Shown: positions 26,901-34,568, numbered from the stretch's first letter. The stretch is DNA of 64,000 nt from JACMNW01 sp031402355 (GCA_031402355.1 JANNSG010000136.1:1-64000), one strand, 5' to 3'. The notes: generated from the sequence alone by a model not told the origin. Numbers and translations are program-made.

Positions 26901-27341
26901 GGCGGGATAGCCGAAATAGGCCACTATTCCGTCACCGACAAAATTTGCAACACTGCCTTCGTACCGTTCGACGATTTCAACCACCACAGCCCGGTAATGC
27001 GCAATCAGATCGCGGTAATCTTCTGGATCAAGACGTTCCGAAATCGCCGTGGACCCGACAAGATCGCTGAACAGAACTGTTACCTGACGTCGCTCTGCAC
27101 CATTTTCAGGCACGGCAGGCTGATCAGGCCCGGCGGTAGACAAGGGACTGCCATCCCCCGCGATGACTGAAACGGCCGAGATCGGACGCGGGCTGAACGG
27201 CTCGCCGCAATGGATGCAGAACTTGGCATCCGGCTTTGCTTCCGCACCGCAGCCCGCACAAACCCTTGTTAGTCTTGTTCCGCACTCTTGGCAGAATTTT
27301 GCCTGAAAAGGATTGTCCGTCGTACAGGTGGGGCACAGCAA
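23982..27341 (-). CDS. Zinc-ribbon / class III cyclase / AAA ATPase / TPR signalling protein
   Basis: The protein of about 1,119 residues is modular. Two zinc ribbons come first (CPTCTTDNPFQAKFCQECG; CAGCGAEAKPDAKFCIHCG). A class III cyclase domain follows, with metal Asp in FSDLVGST and VGDGIVAYFG and the Asn/Arg pair in TPNVAARIQ. An AAA/STAND-type ATPase has Walker A ISGEAGIGKSRIAFAL and a LLMLIDDVHWID Walker B. Helical repeats fill the C-terminal half. The start is TTG at 27341: AGGAGG lies 6 nt upstream, while the in-frame TTG at 27362 has no such site. It probably couples ATPase-gated sensing to cyclic nucleotide synthesis. Confidence 0.9.
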   Translation of the reverse strand: MLCPTCTTDNPFQAKFCQECGTRLTRVCAGCGAEAKPDAKFCIHCGEPFSPRPISAVSVIAGDGSPLSTAGPDQPAVPENGAERRQVTVLFSDLVGSTAISERLDPEDYRDLIAHYRAVVVEIVERYEGSVANFVGDGIVAYFGYPAAHESSAYAAALAGLEIVEAAPGIADRFKTHDLQTEVRVGLHTGFVVVGDTGSGSHAEKRSLFGDTPNVAARIQSYAKAGQVLSSAATRRFIGSQLVFKSLGPQVLNGVREPIELFRTLRATTASDLAERRNLHPATPMIGRKAEIALVATRWDEAINGDGQVMVISGEAGIGKSRIAFALDLELLDGAANRLALFGSVIHKNSAFYSVRSALESMLVLAESDAIAVKRGKLEELVRAIGLDATVVCPPIYTLLGLADDNLNTQMPVFPEREKTNIINALLQICTALSAQKPLLMLIDDVHWIDPSTLEFLSRWIEALPLLPCLMLITARPEFESPWKNLAHVSALELNRLGRRETIKLIEGIAGARPSEAILQQIVSRTDGVPLFIEELTKMVVEAGFMNVASEVTSDLAHAIPESLQASLLARLDRMSEVKEVAQVAAAIGRTFHHALLARVQGGANADVHAALSKLVDADIVVPNSGAGGETAYRFRHALVQDAAYQSMLRVTQVKWHAKIAEVLERHFPETAAREPELVAHHFTQARNHSCAETYWSMAAGVAKSRSANLEAIEHLRQALACLEQLPASAERDLRELDLQIAIAVPLAFVHGYAQEIVQTAYARAQKLCGQYGETERLFVVVYGQFRSAMIGGEQITALQSAEFLVSLAEGFDDPVLTAAAFRSLGAVLVYMGQPQDALANLRRGLAIPLTIDDRQRSLGFDVVDLPVALHAYSAVGQWLSGACNAARASIQTALVLARETDHPFSISFALALASWIYQFMGDEVELRKSSAELISLSEANTFHFWLGWGRMMNGWARRAELQEASLTMIAQGLDEWRGTASGVGTSYFFYLQAETAMQLGHLEVAENLVKKAQAFEASSGEGFWRSELIRLSGQIAHLRGDIAAGDLLLNQAYDLAGKMGKRSLQLRAAASMARAAHGPLRRQHARDLLAEALSGLEHGSLAVSEAQAILQDFDPQKN

Positions 27342-27703
27342 GATAGTCCTCCTGTCGTTCAATACATCACATCTATTTCGGCAACACGACCTGCCATATC
27401 AAAATCTCTATGGCCCCGGCAAAATACCCTGTTTCATTCGGCGGAGCCTAAATAAACAACCAGCGACACTTCCTATTATCATGGCAGTCGCGTTTGACAA
27501 TGCTGCAGCGCAAAGCCGTTTGTGACCGCAGTCCGGATCAGCATGGGGCAGCACGAAACCATGACCTGCGATCATCGGCCTAGGATAGCGGCGCAAAGCC
27601 GGGGTCTGCGATCAAAACAGGTGACCAGGTCCAGCCAATGATCAATTCGGGCGGCAAGCCCGCGCAAATTCCAGTTCAATTTGGCGGCGAAGGCGAAAAG
27701 ATT
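27342..27703. other. Non-coding stretch between the cyclase gene and the tRNA remnant
   Basis: I see no supported gene. The region upstream of the TTG start should hold the cyclase promoter, but no clear -35/-10 pair was found. The part next to 27704 is the original downstream flank of the disrupted tRNA-Arg gene. Confidence 0.4.
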
Positions 27704-27748
27704 TGGCGATCCCGGGACGACTCGAACGCCCAACATCCTGATTAGAAG
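27704..27748 (-). pseudogene. 3' half of a split tRNA-Arg(TCT) gene
   Basis: Read on the minus strand, this 45-nt piece holds the anticodon-loop sequence CTTCTAAT, the 3' anticodon strand (TCAGG), a full T-arm (GGGCG, TTCGAGT, CGTCC), acceptor strand CGGGATC, discriminator G and encoded CCA. The sequence 5' of it does not pair with the acceptor. Its missing 5' half is at 34710-34749, where GGTCCCG pairs with CGGGATC. Confidence 0.82.
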
Positions 27749-27818
27749 GTCACAGCTCTACCTGCCCAACTGCTTGTAAACTACGCGGTTTGAGTGGCTT
27801 TTTTGTTCACTATGCAAT

Positions 27819-27895
27819 TGGCGACCCCTGCACGACTCGAACGTGCGACATTCCGCTTAGAAGGCGGATGCTCTATCCAGCTGAGCTAAGGGGCC
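27819..27895 (-). tRNA. tRNA-Arg (anticodon TCT), intact
   Basis: The 77-nt gene folds as a complete cloverleaf: acceptor GGCCCCT/AGGGGTC, D-stem GCTC/GAGC, anticodon arm TCCGC-CTTCTAA-GCGGA with anticodon TCT, T-arm GCACG-TTCGAGT-CGTGC, discriminator G and encoded CCA. It decodes AGA. It differs in the acceptor, anticodon and T stems from the split tRNA-Arg nearby, so it is not a simple duplicate. It lies inside the element and has its own promoter. Confidence 0.95.
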
Positions 27896-27906
27896 ATGCG
27901 AAACGC

Positions 27907-27934
27907 GTTTAGCGTCTGGCGCTGGTCTGTGCAA
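27907..27934 (-). promoter_or_regulatory. Promoter of the intact tRNA-Arg
   Basis: On the minus strand TTGCAC (-35; 27929-27934) and CTAAAC (-10; 27907-27912) are separated by 16 nt and lie about 12 nt before the mature tRNA 5' end. This suggests the tRNA is transcribed independently. Confidence 0.55.
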
Positions 27935-28028
27935 GATGTCGCGACACTGAACCGCTCCGGGATTGCGGGAGACCAATTAATCCGTCTTACGGGGTCGTAT
28001 CAAGCGTGTTCAGGTTTGCATGAGACGC

Positions 28029-28175
28029 CTACTCTGCGTCGGCGGGCAGGATGTTCCCGATGAGTTCCAGCAGGCGACAGTTGTTGAACCAGTCGACCCA
28101 CTTCAGGGTTTCCCACTCGACTTCAAGCATCGATTTCCATGGCCTGATCTGGTTGATAGCCTCGGTTTTGAACAG
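28029..28175 (-). pseudogene. C-terminal remnant of an IS3-family transposase
   Basis: The minus strand encodes about 48 residues, including GLFKTEAINQIRPWKSM, EVEWETLKWVDWFNNCRLL and ELIGNILPADAE, then TAG. This is the end of an IS3-group DDE transposase (canonical forms read WVDWFNNRRLLEPIGNIPPAEAE-like). Everything upstream is lost: similarity stops where the H-NS remnant begins on the other strand, so one has truncated the other. Confidence 0.8.
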
Positions 28176-28178
28176 GCC

Positions 28179-28468
28179 AATTTCGATTTCGAGGCGCAGT
28201 CGCTCAGCGAGCTGAAGAGTATGCAGAAGGGCATTGTCAGGGCGATCTACACATTCGAGGATCGGCAGAAGCCCGCGCCCGGGATCTGGGCTACACTCCG
28301 ACCGAGCTCATCAGGGCAGAGGTGAAAACCACGCGTGCGCCTGCGCCTGAGAAATACCGGCATCATGAGAACCCGGCACCCACCTGGTCAGGCCGGAGAC
28401 GGAAAGCGCAGCGGTTCGTCGATGCGCCAGCGGCGGGTAAGACCGCAGGGGAACTCGTAATCGGTTGA
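28179..28468 (+). pseudogene. Frameshifted H-NS-family nucleoid protein gene
   Basis: The first part reads NFDFEAQSLSELKSMQK and then FEDRQK, the H-NS oligomerisation region. The reading continues in another frame from 28265 as AEARARDLGYTPTELIRAEV, then the DNA-binding end KYRHHENPAPTWSGRRRKAQ, ending at TGA 28468. The core matches the H-NS motif (YRHPENPxxTWSGRGRxP). The frame change fits loss of one copy of a 7-bp GCAGAAG repeat at about 28265-28271. The start codon is also missing at the junction with the IS3 remnant. Confidence 0.8.
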
Positions 28469-28511
28469 GCAGGTGCGGCGACGCACTCGGCCCATTCTTT
28501 ACACTCGCCTA

Positions 28512-28532
28512 CCGCGCCACCTCGTGGCGCGG
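28512..28532 (+). terminator. GC-rich hairpin, possible terminator of the H-NS remnant
   Basis: CCGCGCCAC and GTGGCGCGG form a perfect 9-bp stem with a 3-nt loop, 44 nt after the H-NS stop. Only TTC follows, so intrinsic termination would be weak. It may be the original 3' end of the hns transcript. Confidence 0.4.
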
Positions 28533-28611
28533 TTCACGAAACCGGGCGCTCGAACGCGATGCAGCACAACTGCACCACCGTGCCAGTTCTCTCTTAAGAT
28601 TGAAAACCGGC

Positions 28612-28633
28612 GTGTTCATCTGGTGTTCATCTG
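28612..28633 (+). promoter_or_regulatory. Perfect 11-bp tandem repeat, candidate OmpR-type regulator box
   Basis: GTGTTCATCTG occurs twice head to tail (28612-28622 and 28623-28633). Direct repeats with an 11-bp period are the typical binding sites of OmpR/PhoB-family regulators, and one is encoded at 33255 in the same element. The site is 93 nt before the cargo operon start. The link to that regulator is inference. Confidence 0.5.
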
Positions 28634-28725
28634 CAATTCAGGGTTGTTTCACGCGCTGGCCGCATCTCGCTTCAATGTTCTTTGCTATGCCTGACGGGAC
28701 AACATTTCAGCAATGGAGCACCCAG

Positions 28726-29793
28726 ATGACCCAGATGATCAACTTCGACACCTTCTCAGCCCCCGACATAAAGTGGGCCTTTACCACTCGGCGTGTGCGG
28801 CACAGCGACATTCGTGGCATCCGGACCGATCTTCACAGCGCAATCCCCGGCGACCTGGCACTGTGCGAGATCGTTGAGATTGGGCAGCACAAAAACATCC
28901 AGCTGGTAGATCGCCGGGTGTCGTCCAGCTATCCCGGTGATCTGGTGGTGCTTGCTTTGGGCGACCGCTATGCGCCCGATCAGTTTCATGCAACTGCGAT
29001 CCTGCAGACCGGGCAGATGGCGCAGTTGATTGCCGGGGGCGGTCTGGTGGGCCGCGTCGATGCGGCGCATGCATTCATGAAGGACGCGACCGTAGTGCGC
29101 CCGATCGGGCTCTTGACCGATGCGCAGGGCGGCGTGGTGAATGTCGAGGACTATGCGCTGCCCCGGCTGCGTGCCGATCACTCAGCGACGGTGATCGGGG
29201 TGTTCGGGGCCTCGATGAACTCGGGCAAGACCACGGCGGCGTCTAGCCTGGCGCATGGGTTGAAGCGTTCCGGTTTTGCCACCGCTGGCGTCAAGGCGAC
29301 CGGGACCGGCGCGTTCGGTGATTACAACTCGTTCGCCGATGCGGGCGTGCCCGTACTGGACTTCACCGACGTGGGTATGGCCACCACCTATCGCATGCCA
29401 ATGAACCGCATCGAGGCAGGGTTCGAAACACTGATCGCCACTGCAGCCGCAGGCGGAGCGGAGGTTATCGTGGTTGAAATCGCCGATGGCGTGTTCCAAC
29501 AGGAAACCCGCGCGATCCTGCAAGCCGGAGCGATCCGCGACCGGATGGACGGCATCCTTTTCGCCGCCCCTGACGCGCTGTCGGCGCTTGGCGGGGTACA
29601 TGTGCTGGAAAAGCTGGGCCTTAGCCCGTTCGCGATCTCGGGTATGGTCAGTTGTTCGCCATTGGCCCGCGCCGAGGCCGAAGAGGTGACCGGCCTTCCT
29701 GTGTTGTCGCGCGAAGAGTTGTGGGACAGCGCCGTCATACACGCCCATGTGGCCCCGATGATGCGCCATCTGCGCAACAAATCGGCAGCATGA
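28726..29793 (+). CDS. P-loop NTPase, MobB/DUF1611-like, first gene of the element cargo
   Basis: The 355-residue protein has an N-terminal domain of about 165 residues (GDLALCEIVEIGQHKNIQLVD, PGDLVVLALGDRYAPDQFHA). A P-loop domain follows: VIGVFGASMNSGKTTAASSLAHGL is a Walker A within a dethiobiotin-synthase/MobB-like context, and VIVVEIADGVFQQET is a likely Walker B. GGAG lies 7 nt before the ATG at 28726, which is preferred to the long upstream extension. Its stop overlaps the ABC-protein start (ATGA). The function is not known. Confidence 0.75.
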   Translation: MTQMINFDTFSAPDIKWAFTTRRVRHSDIRGIRTDLHSAIPGDLALCEIVEIGQHKNIQLVDRRVSSSYPGDLVVLALGDRYAPDQFHATAILQTGQMAQLIAGGGLVGRVDAAHAFMKDATVVRPIGLLTDAQGGVVNVEDYALPRLRADHSATVIGVFGASMNSGKTTAASSLAHGLKRSGFATAGVKATGTGAFGDYNSFADAGVPVLDFTDVGMATTYRMPMNRIEAGFETLIATAAAGGAEVIVVEIADGVFQQETRAILQAGAIRDRMDGILFAAPDALSALGGVHVLEKLGLSPFAISGMVSCSPLARAEAEEVTGLPVLSREELWDSAVIHAHVAPMMRHLRNKSAA

Positions 29794-31412
29794 GCGATGT
29801 GGTGAAACAGGCCAGGCTGCCGAAACTATTGGAAAGGGGCCGCATCCGAGATGCGGTCCTGATCCCGGCTTTGGGCGTAGCGCAGGCGCTTGCCCTTGGG
29901 GCTGCTGCCTTTGCCACACGTGACGCCTTTACGGCGTTGCACGGCAACGGCAGCCCGTCGGCGGGCACACTGGCCACCCTGATCGGGGCAGGTCTGGTCG
30001 CCGCCGGGATCGAGGTGCTGTCGCGCCAGCGGTCCGAGGCGTTGGGCCAAAGCTATGCCCTGTCGCTGCGCCATGTGCTGTATGACCATCTGGCCGGCAT
30101 GGACCGGCGCGAGTTGGCAGCGCGGCGTGTGGGGGCGCTCTCGCTGCGGTTCGTAGGCGATCTGTCGGCGGCGCGAGGCTGGTTTGGGCGGGGGGTGTCG
30201 CGACTGTTGTCGGCGGCGGTGGTGTTGCCGGGCGCCGCGGTGGTGTTGGTCTTGCTCAACCCCTTGCTGGCGGCTGTGGCGACGATACCGATCGGGCTGT
30301 CGCTGCTGGCAATGCTGGCGCTGGCCATCGGGCTGCAGACCCAGCACCGTGCGTTGCGCGGTCAACGCGCCAATATTTCAATCGCGATGATGGAGCGGAT
30401 CGCAATTGCACCAGACCTTGACCTTCTGGACCGAACCGACCGCGAACTGTCGGCGCTGGACGAAGACGGGGCGGTGATGCGCCGCAATGCCGTGGCCCGG
30501 ATCACCCGGGTCGGTGTCCTGCGGATGCTGCCGCAGGCAGGGGCGGCGCTGGCCGGAGCATCGATGCTGTGGGTATCGGCGCGCGCGGGCGTGGTTCCCG
30601 GCGAAACGGCAGCAGGGCTGGCGGTGCTGGGCATCCTGATGATCCCGCTGCGCGAATTCGCCGATGTCTGGGATCAGTTCTGCGCCTGGCGCGTGGCGCG
30701 CGAAAAGGCGCTGGCGCTGCTGGCCTACCCCAGCACCCGCCGCCGCGTGGTGCCGCGCGGCCATCCGGTCTGTGTGCAAATTGTCGGCCTGCCATTGGGT
30801 TCTCGAGTGATCAATTCCAGTATCCCAGCGGGCGCACTGGCCCTGATCACCGGGCCGCAAGGCAGCGGCAAGTCGCAGCTTGGCCAACTGATCGCCGGGC
30901 TCGACCGGGGGCCCGCCGGGGCGCTGCTGTATGACGGGCAAGCCGCCCCCCTGCCGCGCATCGCGCATGTGGGTGACCGCCCCATCGTGATCCAAGGCAG
31001 CCTGCGCCGCACGCTGACCCTGGGCATCGAGCCGCGGCCCAAACGCCGCGAGATCGAAAAGACCGCACGGATCTTTGGCCTTGCCCCGCTGATGTCCCGT
31101 CTCGACGGCCTGCTGGGCCGGGTGGGCGAAGCTGCCCGCACCGCATCTGACAGCGAGGCGTTACGGCTGGATCTGGCCCGCGCCGCCCTGTCGCGGCCCG
31201 ATCTGCTGGTGATCGACACGGCCCGCCTTTGGTCGGACCCTGACCGGATAGCGTTGCTGCGCCATCTGCGGCGGCTGACCGACTGCACGATGCTGCTGAT
31301 CGGCCCGCGCATTCCCGAGATTGTCTGCCCCGAACTTGCCTGCGACGTGATCCTTGATCTGGCCGATGTCCCGATGACCCCTGCGCCAGATGCAAACGTG
31401 TTTCCCCAATGA
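29790..31412 (+). CDS. ABC-exporter-like protein with degenerate ATPase motifs
   Basis: The 540-residue protein has an ABC-exporter membrane domain (helices within residues about 20-310) fused to a nucleotide-binding domain. Walker A is intact (GPQGSGKSQ, residues 355-363). The LSGGQ signature is replaced by a TASDSEALRLDLARA sequence, the Glu after Walker B is replaced (LLVIDTARLW), and the switch-loop His is absent (LLIGPRIPEI). It may bind ATP without hydrolysing it, alone or with an unknown partner. It is coupled by ATGA to the P-loop gene and followed by a two-component system. Confidence 0.8.
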   Translation: MSDVVKQARLPKLLERGRIRDAVLIPALGVAQALALGAAAFATRDAFTALHGNGSPSAGTLATLIGAGLVAAGIEVLSRQRSEALGQSYALSLRHVLYDHLAGMDRRELAARRVGALSLRFVGDLSAARGWFGRGVSRLLSAAVVLPGAAVVLVLLNPLLAAVATIPIGLSLLAMLALAIGLQTQHRALRGQRANISIAMMERIAIAPDLDLLDRTDRELSALDEDGAVMRRNAVARITRVGVLRMLPQAGAALAGASMLWVSARAGVVPGETAAGLAVLGILMIPLREFADVWDQFCAWRVAREKALALLAYPSTRRRVVPRGHPVCVQIVGLPLGSRVINSSIPAGALALITGPQGSGKSQLGQLIAGLDRGPAGALLYDGQAAPLPRIAHVGDRPIVIQGSLRRTLTLGIEPRPKRREIEKTARIFGLAPLMSRLDGLLGRVGEAARTASDSEALRLDLARAALSRPDLLVIDTARLWSDPDRIALLRHLRRLTDCTMLLIGPRIPEIVCPELACDVILDLADVPMTPAPDANVFPQ

Positions 31413-31436
31413 CTTATCTGGCGTAATGTGATCGCC

Positions 31437-33026
31437 ATGCGGATAACGGTGCTGACCTCGATCTTCTTTGCCATGCTGGTCGTCGCCACTTTGGGTTGTG
31501 GCGCGCTGACGCTGTGGCACAGCATGCAAAGCCGGATCTGGGACCAACGGATTGCGCTGGCGCAAGCGTCCTACGCCGAACACCTGGCGCTGCAATCCAA
31601 CATCTATCAACTGTTCAAGCAGCACGGCGACGCACTGCTTTTGGGTGACCGCCGCGGCGGCGCAAGGGAGGCCGCCCTGCACCCCCGGATCACCGCCAAC
31701 CTTGCCGAGATTCGCCGGATCATCGGGCAGGAAATCGATCTGATGGGCGAAGAGGAAATCGAGGAGTTGGACCTGTTGTCGCGGATCGAGACCAATGTGC
31801 AGACCCTGACACGCACATTCGACGATCTGAACGACATCCGGGATCCGACCGACGAAGGCCGTAGGCGCGAAATCCTGATCCATATCCTCGACGGCGAGAT
31901 CGACGACAAGTTGGCCCTGCGCATTACAGAGGCGCTGGAGGGCGAACGTGCCGAAGTCGCCCAGACGCTGGCCGAGGCCGAGGCGTTTCGCAGCCGTATC
32001 CGCACAGGCGTGTTCACGATCATGGGCGGGGCGGTGTTGATGGCGGGCCTCGGCGGATGGGCGTATCGCCGTTTGGTCGTTTTGCCGACGCTGCAGCTTG
32101 TGACAAAGGTAGAAGCCTTCCGCGCCGGCAAAAGCCGCGTCGCCCCGCAAGTCTCGGGGGCCTTGGAGTTGCAGCAGCTTGATCGAGCGCTCGAGGCGAT
32201 GATCGAAATTCTGGATCAGCGCGACATCAGCACAAAGGAACAGAACGCCCGGCTGGAAAACGCGGTTCTGTCGCGCACCCGCGAATTGGAGCGTGTGCTG
32301 ACCCAGATCGAGCAGTCCGAGACGGCGCGCCGCCAGATGATGGCAGATGTCAGCCACGAACTTCGCACCCCCTTGACCATCATCCAGGGCGAAGCAGACG
32401 TGTCGCTGCGTGGGGCGGAAAAGTCCGCTGCGGTTTATACAGAGTCGCTGTCGAGGATCCGCGAAACCGCCAAGCACGCAAACCATGTGGTCGATGACCT
32501 GCTGCTGATCGCCCGGCAGGAATCCGGCAAGCTGCGGCTCGATCTGCGCGACGTCGATCTGTGTGGCATATTGCGCGAAACGGCAGCGCTGCTGCCGCGT
32601 GAGGTTACGCTGGAACTGCCGATCTCCAAAGCCATCGCCAAGGCCGATCCGATGCGGATTCGACAATGTCTGCTGGCCTTGTTCCAGAACGCCACACGTT
32701 ACGGCGGGGGCAAGATCTGGGCGCGGATCGAACCCGCCGCCAACGGCTATGCGCTGATTGTCGAGGACAATGGTGCAGGCATGGGCGACGCGGAAAAGAC
32801 CCAGGCCTTTGATCGTTTCTTTCGCGGCTCGAACGCAGCGCAGCCCGAGGTTGAAGGCACCGGACTGGGGCTCCCCATCGTGCGCGCCATCGCCTGCGCG
32901 CATGGCGGGTCGGTGTCGCTGGAAGACCGCGAAGGTGGCGGTCTGCGCGTCGTCATGGTCCTTGCCACAGAAAGACCGATTGGTCTGGTGTGGGACAGCA
33001 CACGGCAGGGCGCAGCCAGTCAGTGA
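31437..33026 (+). CDS. Sensor histidine kinase
   Basis: The protein of about 529 residues has an N-terminal transmembrane helix, a periplasmic helical domain (about residues 35-185), a second helix (GVFTIMGGAVLMAGLGGWAY), a HAMP-like linker and a coiled coil. The His box is MADVSHELRTPLT (His about 307). The ATPase domain has an N-box (LFQNATRYGG), G1 (VEDNGAGMGD) and G2 (GTGLGLPIVRAIACAHGG). A GTG at 31428 is an alternative start. The gene follows the ABC gene by a short gap, so the kinase may sense a signal linked to that protein. The cognate regulator is probably at 33255. Confidence 0.92.
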   Translation: MRITVLTSIFFAMLVVATLGCGALTLWHSMQSRIWDQRIALAQASYAEHLALQSNIYQLFKQHGDALLLGDRRGGAREAALHPRITANLAEIRRIIGQEIDLMGEEEIEELDLLSRIETNVQTLTRTFDDLNDIRDPTDEGRRREILIHILDGEIDDKLALRITEALEGERAEVAQTLAEAEAFRSRIRTGVFTIMGGAVLMAGLGGWAYRRLVVLPTLQLVTKVEAFRAGKSRVAPQVSGALELQQLDRALEAMIEILDQRDISTKEQNARLENAVLSRTRELERVLTQIEQSETARRQMMADVSHELRTPLTIIQGEADVSLRGAEKSAAVYTESLSRIRETAKHANHVVDDLLLIARQESGKLRLDLRDVDLCGILRETAALLPREVTLELPISKAIAKADPMRIRQCLLALFQNATRYGGGKIWARIEPAANGYALIVEDNGAGMGDAEKTQAFDRFFRGSNAAQPEVEGTGLGLPIVRAIACAHGGSVSLEDREGGGLRVVMVLATERPIGLVWDSTRQGAASQ

Positions 33027-33254
33027 CCAAGAGTTTAGGCAGCTAAACTTCAGGTGTATCGGCCGCCACTAAACCCCTGATCAATCGCCTTCGACTATGC
33101 ACCATGCTTTGAAGGGTCCGAACACAGCCCAAAGGATGTCTCGGATGACCATGGTGCTGCACGATGCCCGGGGCATTGTGTGGAAGTTTTCATGGCCGAC
33201 GAAATAATCTCGCGTGCTGCGTTTTCGGGATGCAATTGCAGCAGGACACATAGA

Positions 33255-33926
33255 ATGAATATCCTTTTGGTTGAAGATGAAGTGCGTGTCGCCGATTTCA
33301 TCCGTCGGGGCCTTGCGGCCGAAGGCTGGGGCGTTACACATGTAAGCGACGGCGAGACGGCGCTTGACCTGTTGGCAGACGCCCCGTTCGATGCGATCAT
33401 CCTTGATCTGATGCTACCGGGGATAAGCGGGCAGGATGTGTGCCGCAAGCTACGGGCCCGCGCCAACGTGACGCCCCTGTTGATGCTTAGCGCGCTGGAC
33501 AGCACGGACGAGCGGATTGCAGGCCTGAAACTCGGGGCTGACGACTATCTGCCCAAACCCTTCGACTTCGAAGAGCTGGTAGCCCGGCTGGAGGCTTTGC
33601 ACCGCAGGACACAGCGCTATGCCTCGGCGCAGGATGCCGATCTGCTGGACTGCAACGGCGTCTCCTTTGACAGGCGGTCGCTGACGGTCCTGATCGACGG
33701 CGGGTCGATTGATCTGTCGGGCAAAGAGCGCGAGATCCTGCTGTTGCTGATGTCGAACACAGGCCGCGTCTTTTCTCGAGAGCGTATTCTGAACGCGGTC
33801 TGGGGCGTGACAGCTGACCCTTTGACCAATGTTGTCGATGTTTATATTGGTCGCCTTCGGCGCAAACTGCGCCAGCACGGCAGCAGGATCGTGACCCTGC
33901 GCAATGTGGGTTACCGGTTTGACTGA
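33255..33926 (+). CDS. OmpR-family response regulator
   Basis: The 223-residue protein has a receiver domain (MNILLVEDE acidic pair, phospho-acceptor Asp51 in IILDLMLP, Lys in YLPKPFDFEEL) and a C-terminal winged helix (LSGKEREILLLLMSNTGRVFSRERIL, NVVDVYIGRLRRKL, GYRF). AGGA precedes the ATG at 33255, which is preferred to the 25-residue upstream extension. A 228-nt gap separates it from the kinase and contains a 7-bp inverted repeat (AGTTTAG/CTAAACT, 33032-33049). It may bind the 11-bp tandem repeat at 28612. Confidence 0.93.
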   Translation: MNILLVEDEVRVADFIRRGLAAEGWGVTHVSDGETALDLLADAPFDAIILDLMLPGISGQDVCRKLRARANVTPLLMLSALDSTDERIAGLKLGADDYLPKPFDFEELVARLEALHRRTQRYASAQDADLLDCNGVSFDRRSLTVLIDGGSIDLSGKEREILLLLMSNTGRVFSRERILNAVWGVTADPLTNVVDVYIGRLRRKLRQHGSRIVTLRNVGYRFD

Positions 33927-34568
33927 ACCTGCGACAGCAAAGCCTGAAAGCAAAGTGACCAAGACACTCACTTCTTCCAGCTGTCTGAACAGCGGGCTCA
34001 GTTTGATATTCCCCGCCAAGACTACGAATTCGAATCCGCGAGGCGCCGCGCCAATCGTGTCAATCGTGTCAATCGCCAGCCGGACAAGCTCAACGCTGCG
34101 ATGCTTACCTTGTCGTATCTTGCAAAGTGCTAACTCTGATTACTTCTATCCTTCGGCGCTCAATCCAGACGCAGCATCGCGGCATAACCAGACGCCGTAT
34201 CCGCCTACACTTTGCGTTGGCGCGGGTCGGGCGCTTGCGTGACATGTTGCTCAGGTGCAAGCCGCAAGGTGATCTCAGGCCTGTTGCGCGGGCCTGCGTC
34301 ATTGATCAGAACGCCCTTTTCTTGGATGCCGTCTGATCGCACCGCAGCTTCCTGCGCAGCTTCGATCTCGGTCATTTGCGGCCGTGTCCCCAGCGTCTCT
34401 GCGAAGTTCTGGCTCTTCCAAGACTTCCGAAACCGCTACGTCTTCGACCGTGCGCCAACCTCAAGGTTGAGGTTGGGATAGCGGAGGTCACGTTACCGCG
34501 TTGCTTGTCCGCCAGTGAGTCCCCCTTCGTCGAGCGCACCCTTCGTGAACTTCATTTCTGGAGTTGCC
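33927..34568. other. Gene-poor end of the element
   Basis: No intact gene is supported. A 56-codon minus-strand frame (34205-34375) beginning MTEIEAAQEAAVRSDG has no recognised relative and could be a broken gene end. A 9-bp tandem repeat (AATCGTGTC twice, near 34051) and a 22-bp perfect palindrome (34455-34476) are present. The stretch looks like degraded mobile-element sequence. Confidence 0.4.
34455..34476. promoter_or_regulatory. 22-bp perfect palindrome resembling a MerR-family operator
   Basis: CCAACCTCAA and its exact complement flank a central GG. MerR-family regulators (SoxR, CueR and others) bind dyads with ACCTCAA/TTGAGGT-like arms inside a long promoter spacer. No MerR gene is visible in the window, so any such site is orphaned here. 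Confidence 0.35.

Noticed and set aside
27672..27748. The tRNA-like sequence at 27.7 kb as a complete second tRNA gene
   Set aside because: Its 5' side does not pair with the acceptor strand and the D-stem is imperfect; only the 3' half is genuine tRNA.
28176..28250. Extension of the IS3 transposase remnant further upstream (DNAL-like residues)
   Set aside because: The intervening minus-strand residues are antisense of H-NS sequence; the match to a transposase DNAL motif is coincidence.
31161..32903. A 580-codon minus-strand open frame
   Set aside because: It is antisense to the ABC protein and histidine kinase and has no recognisable motifs.
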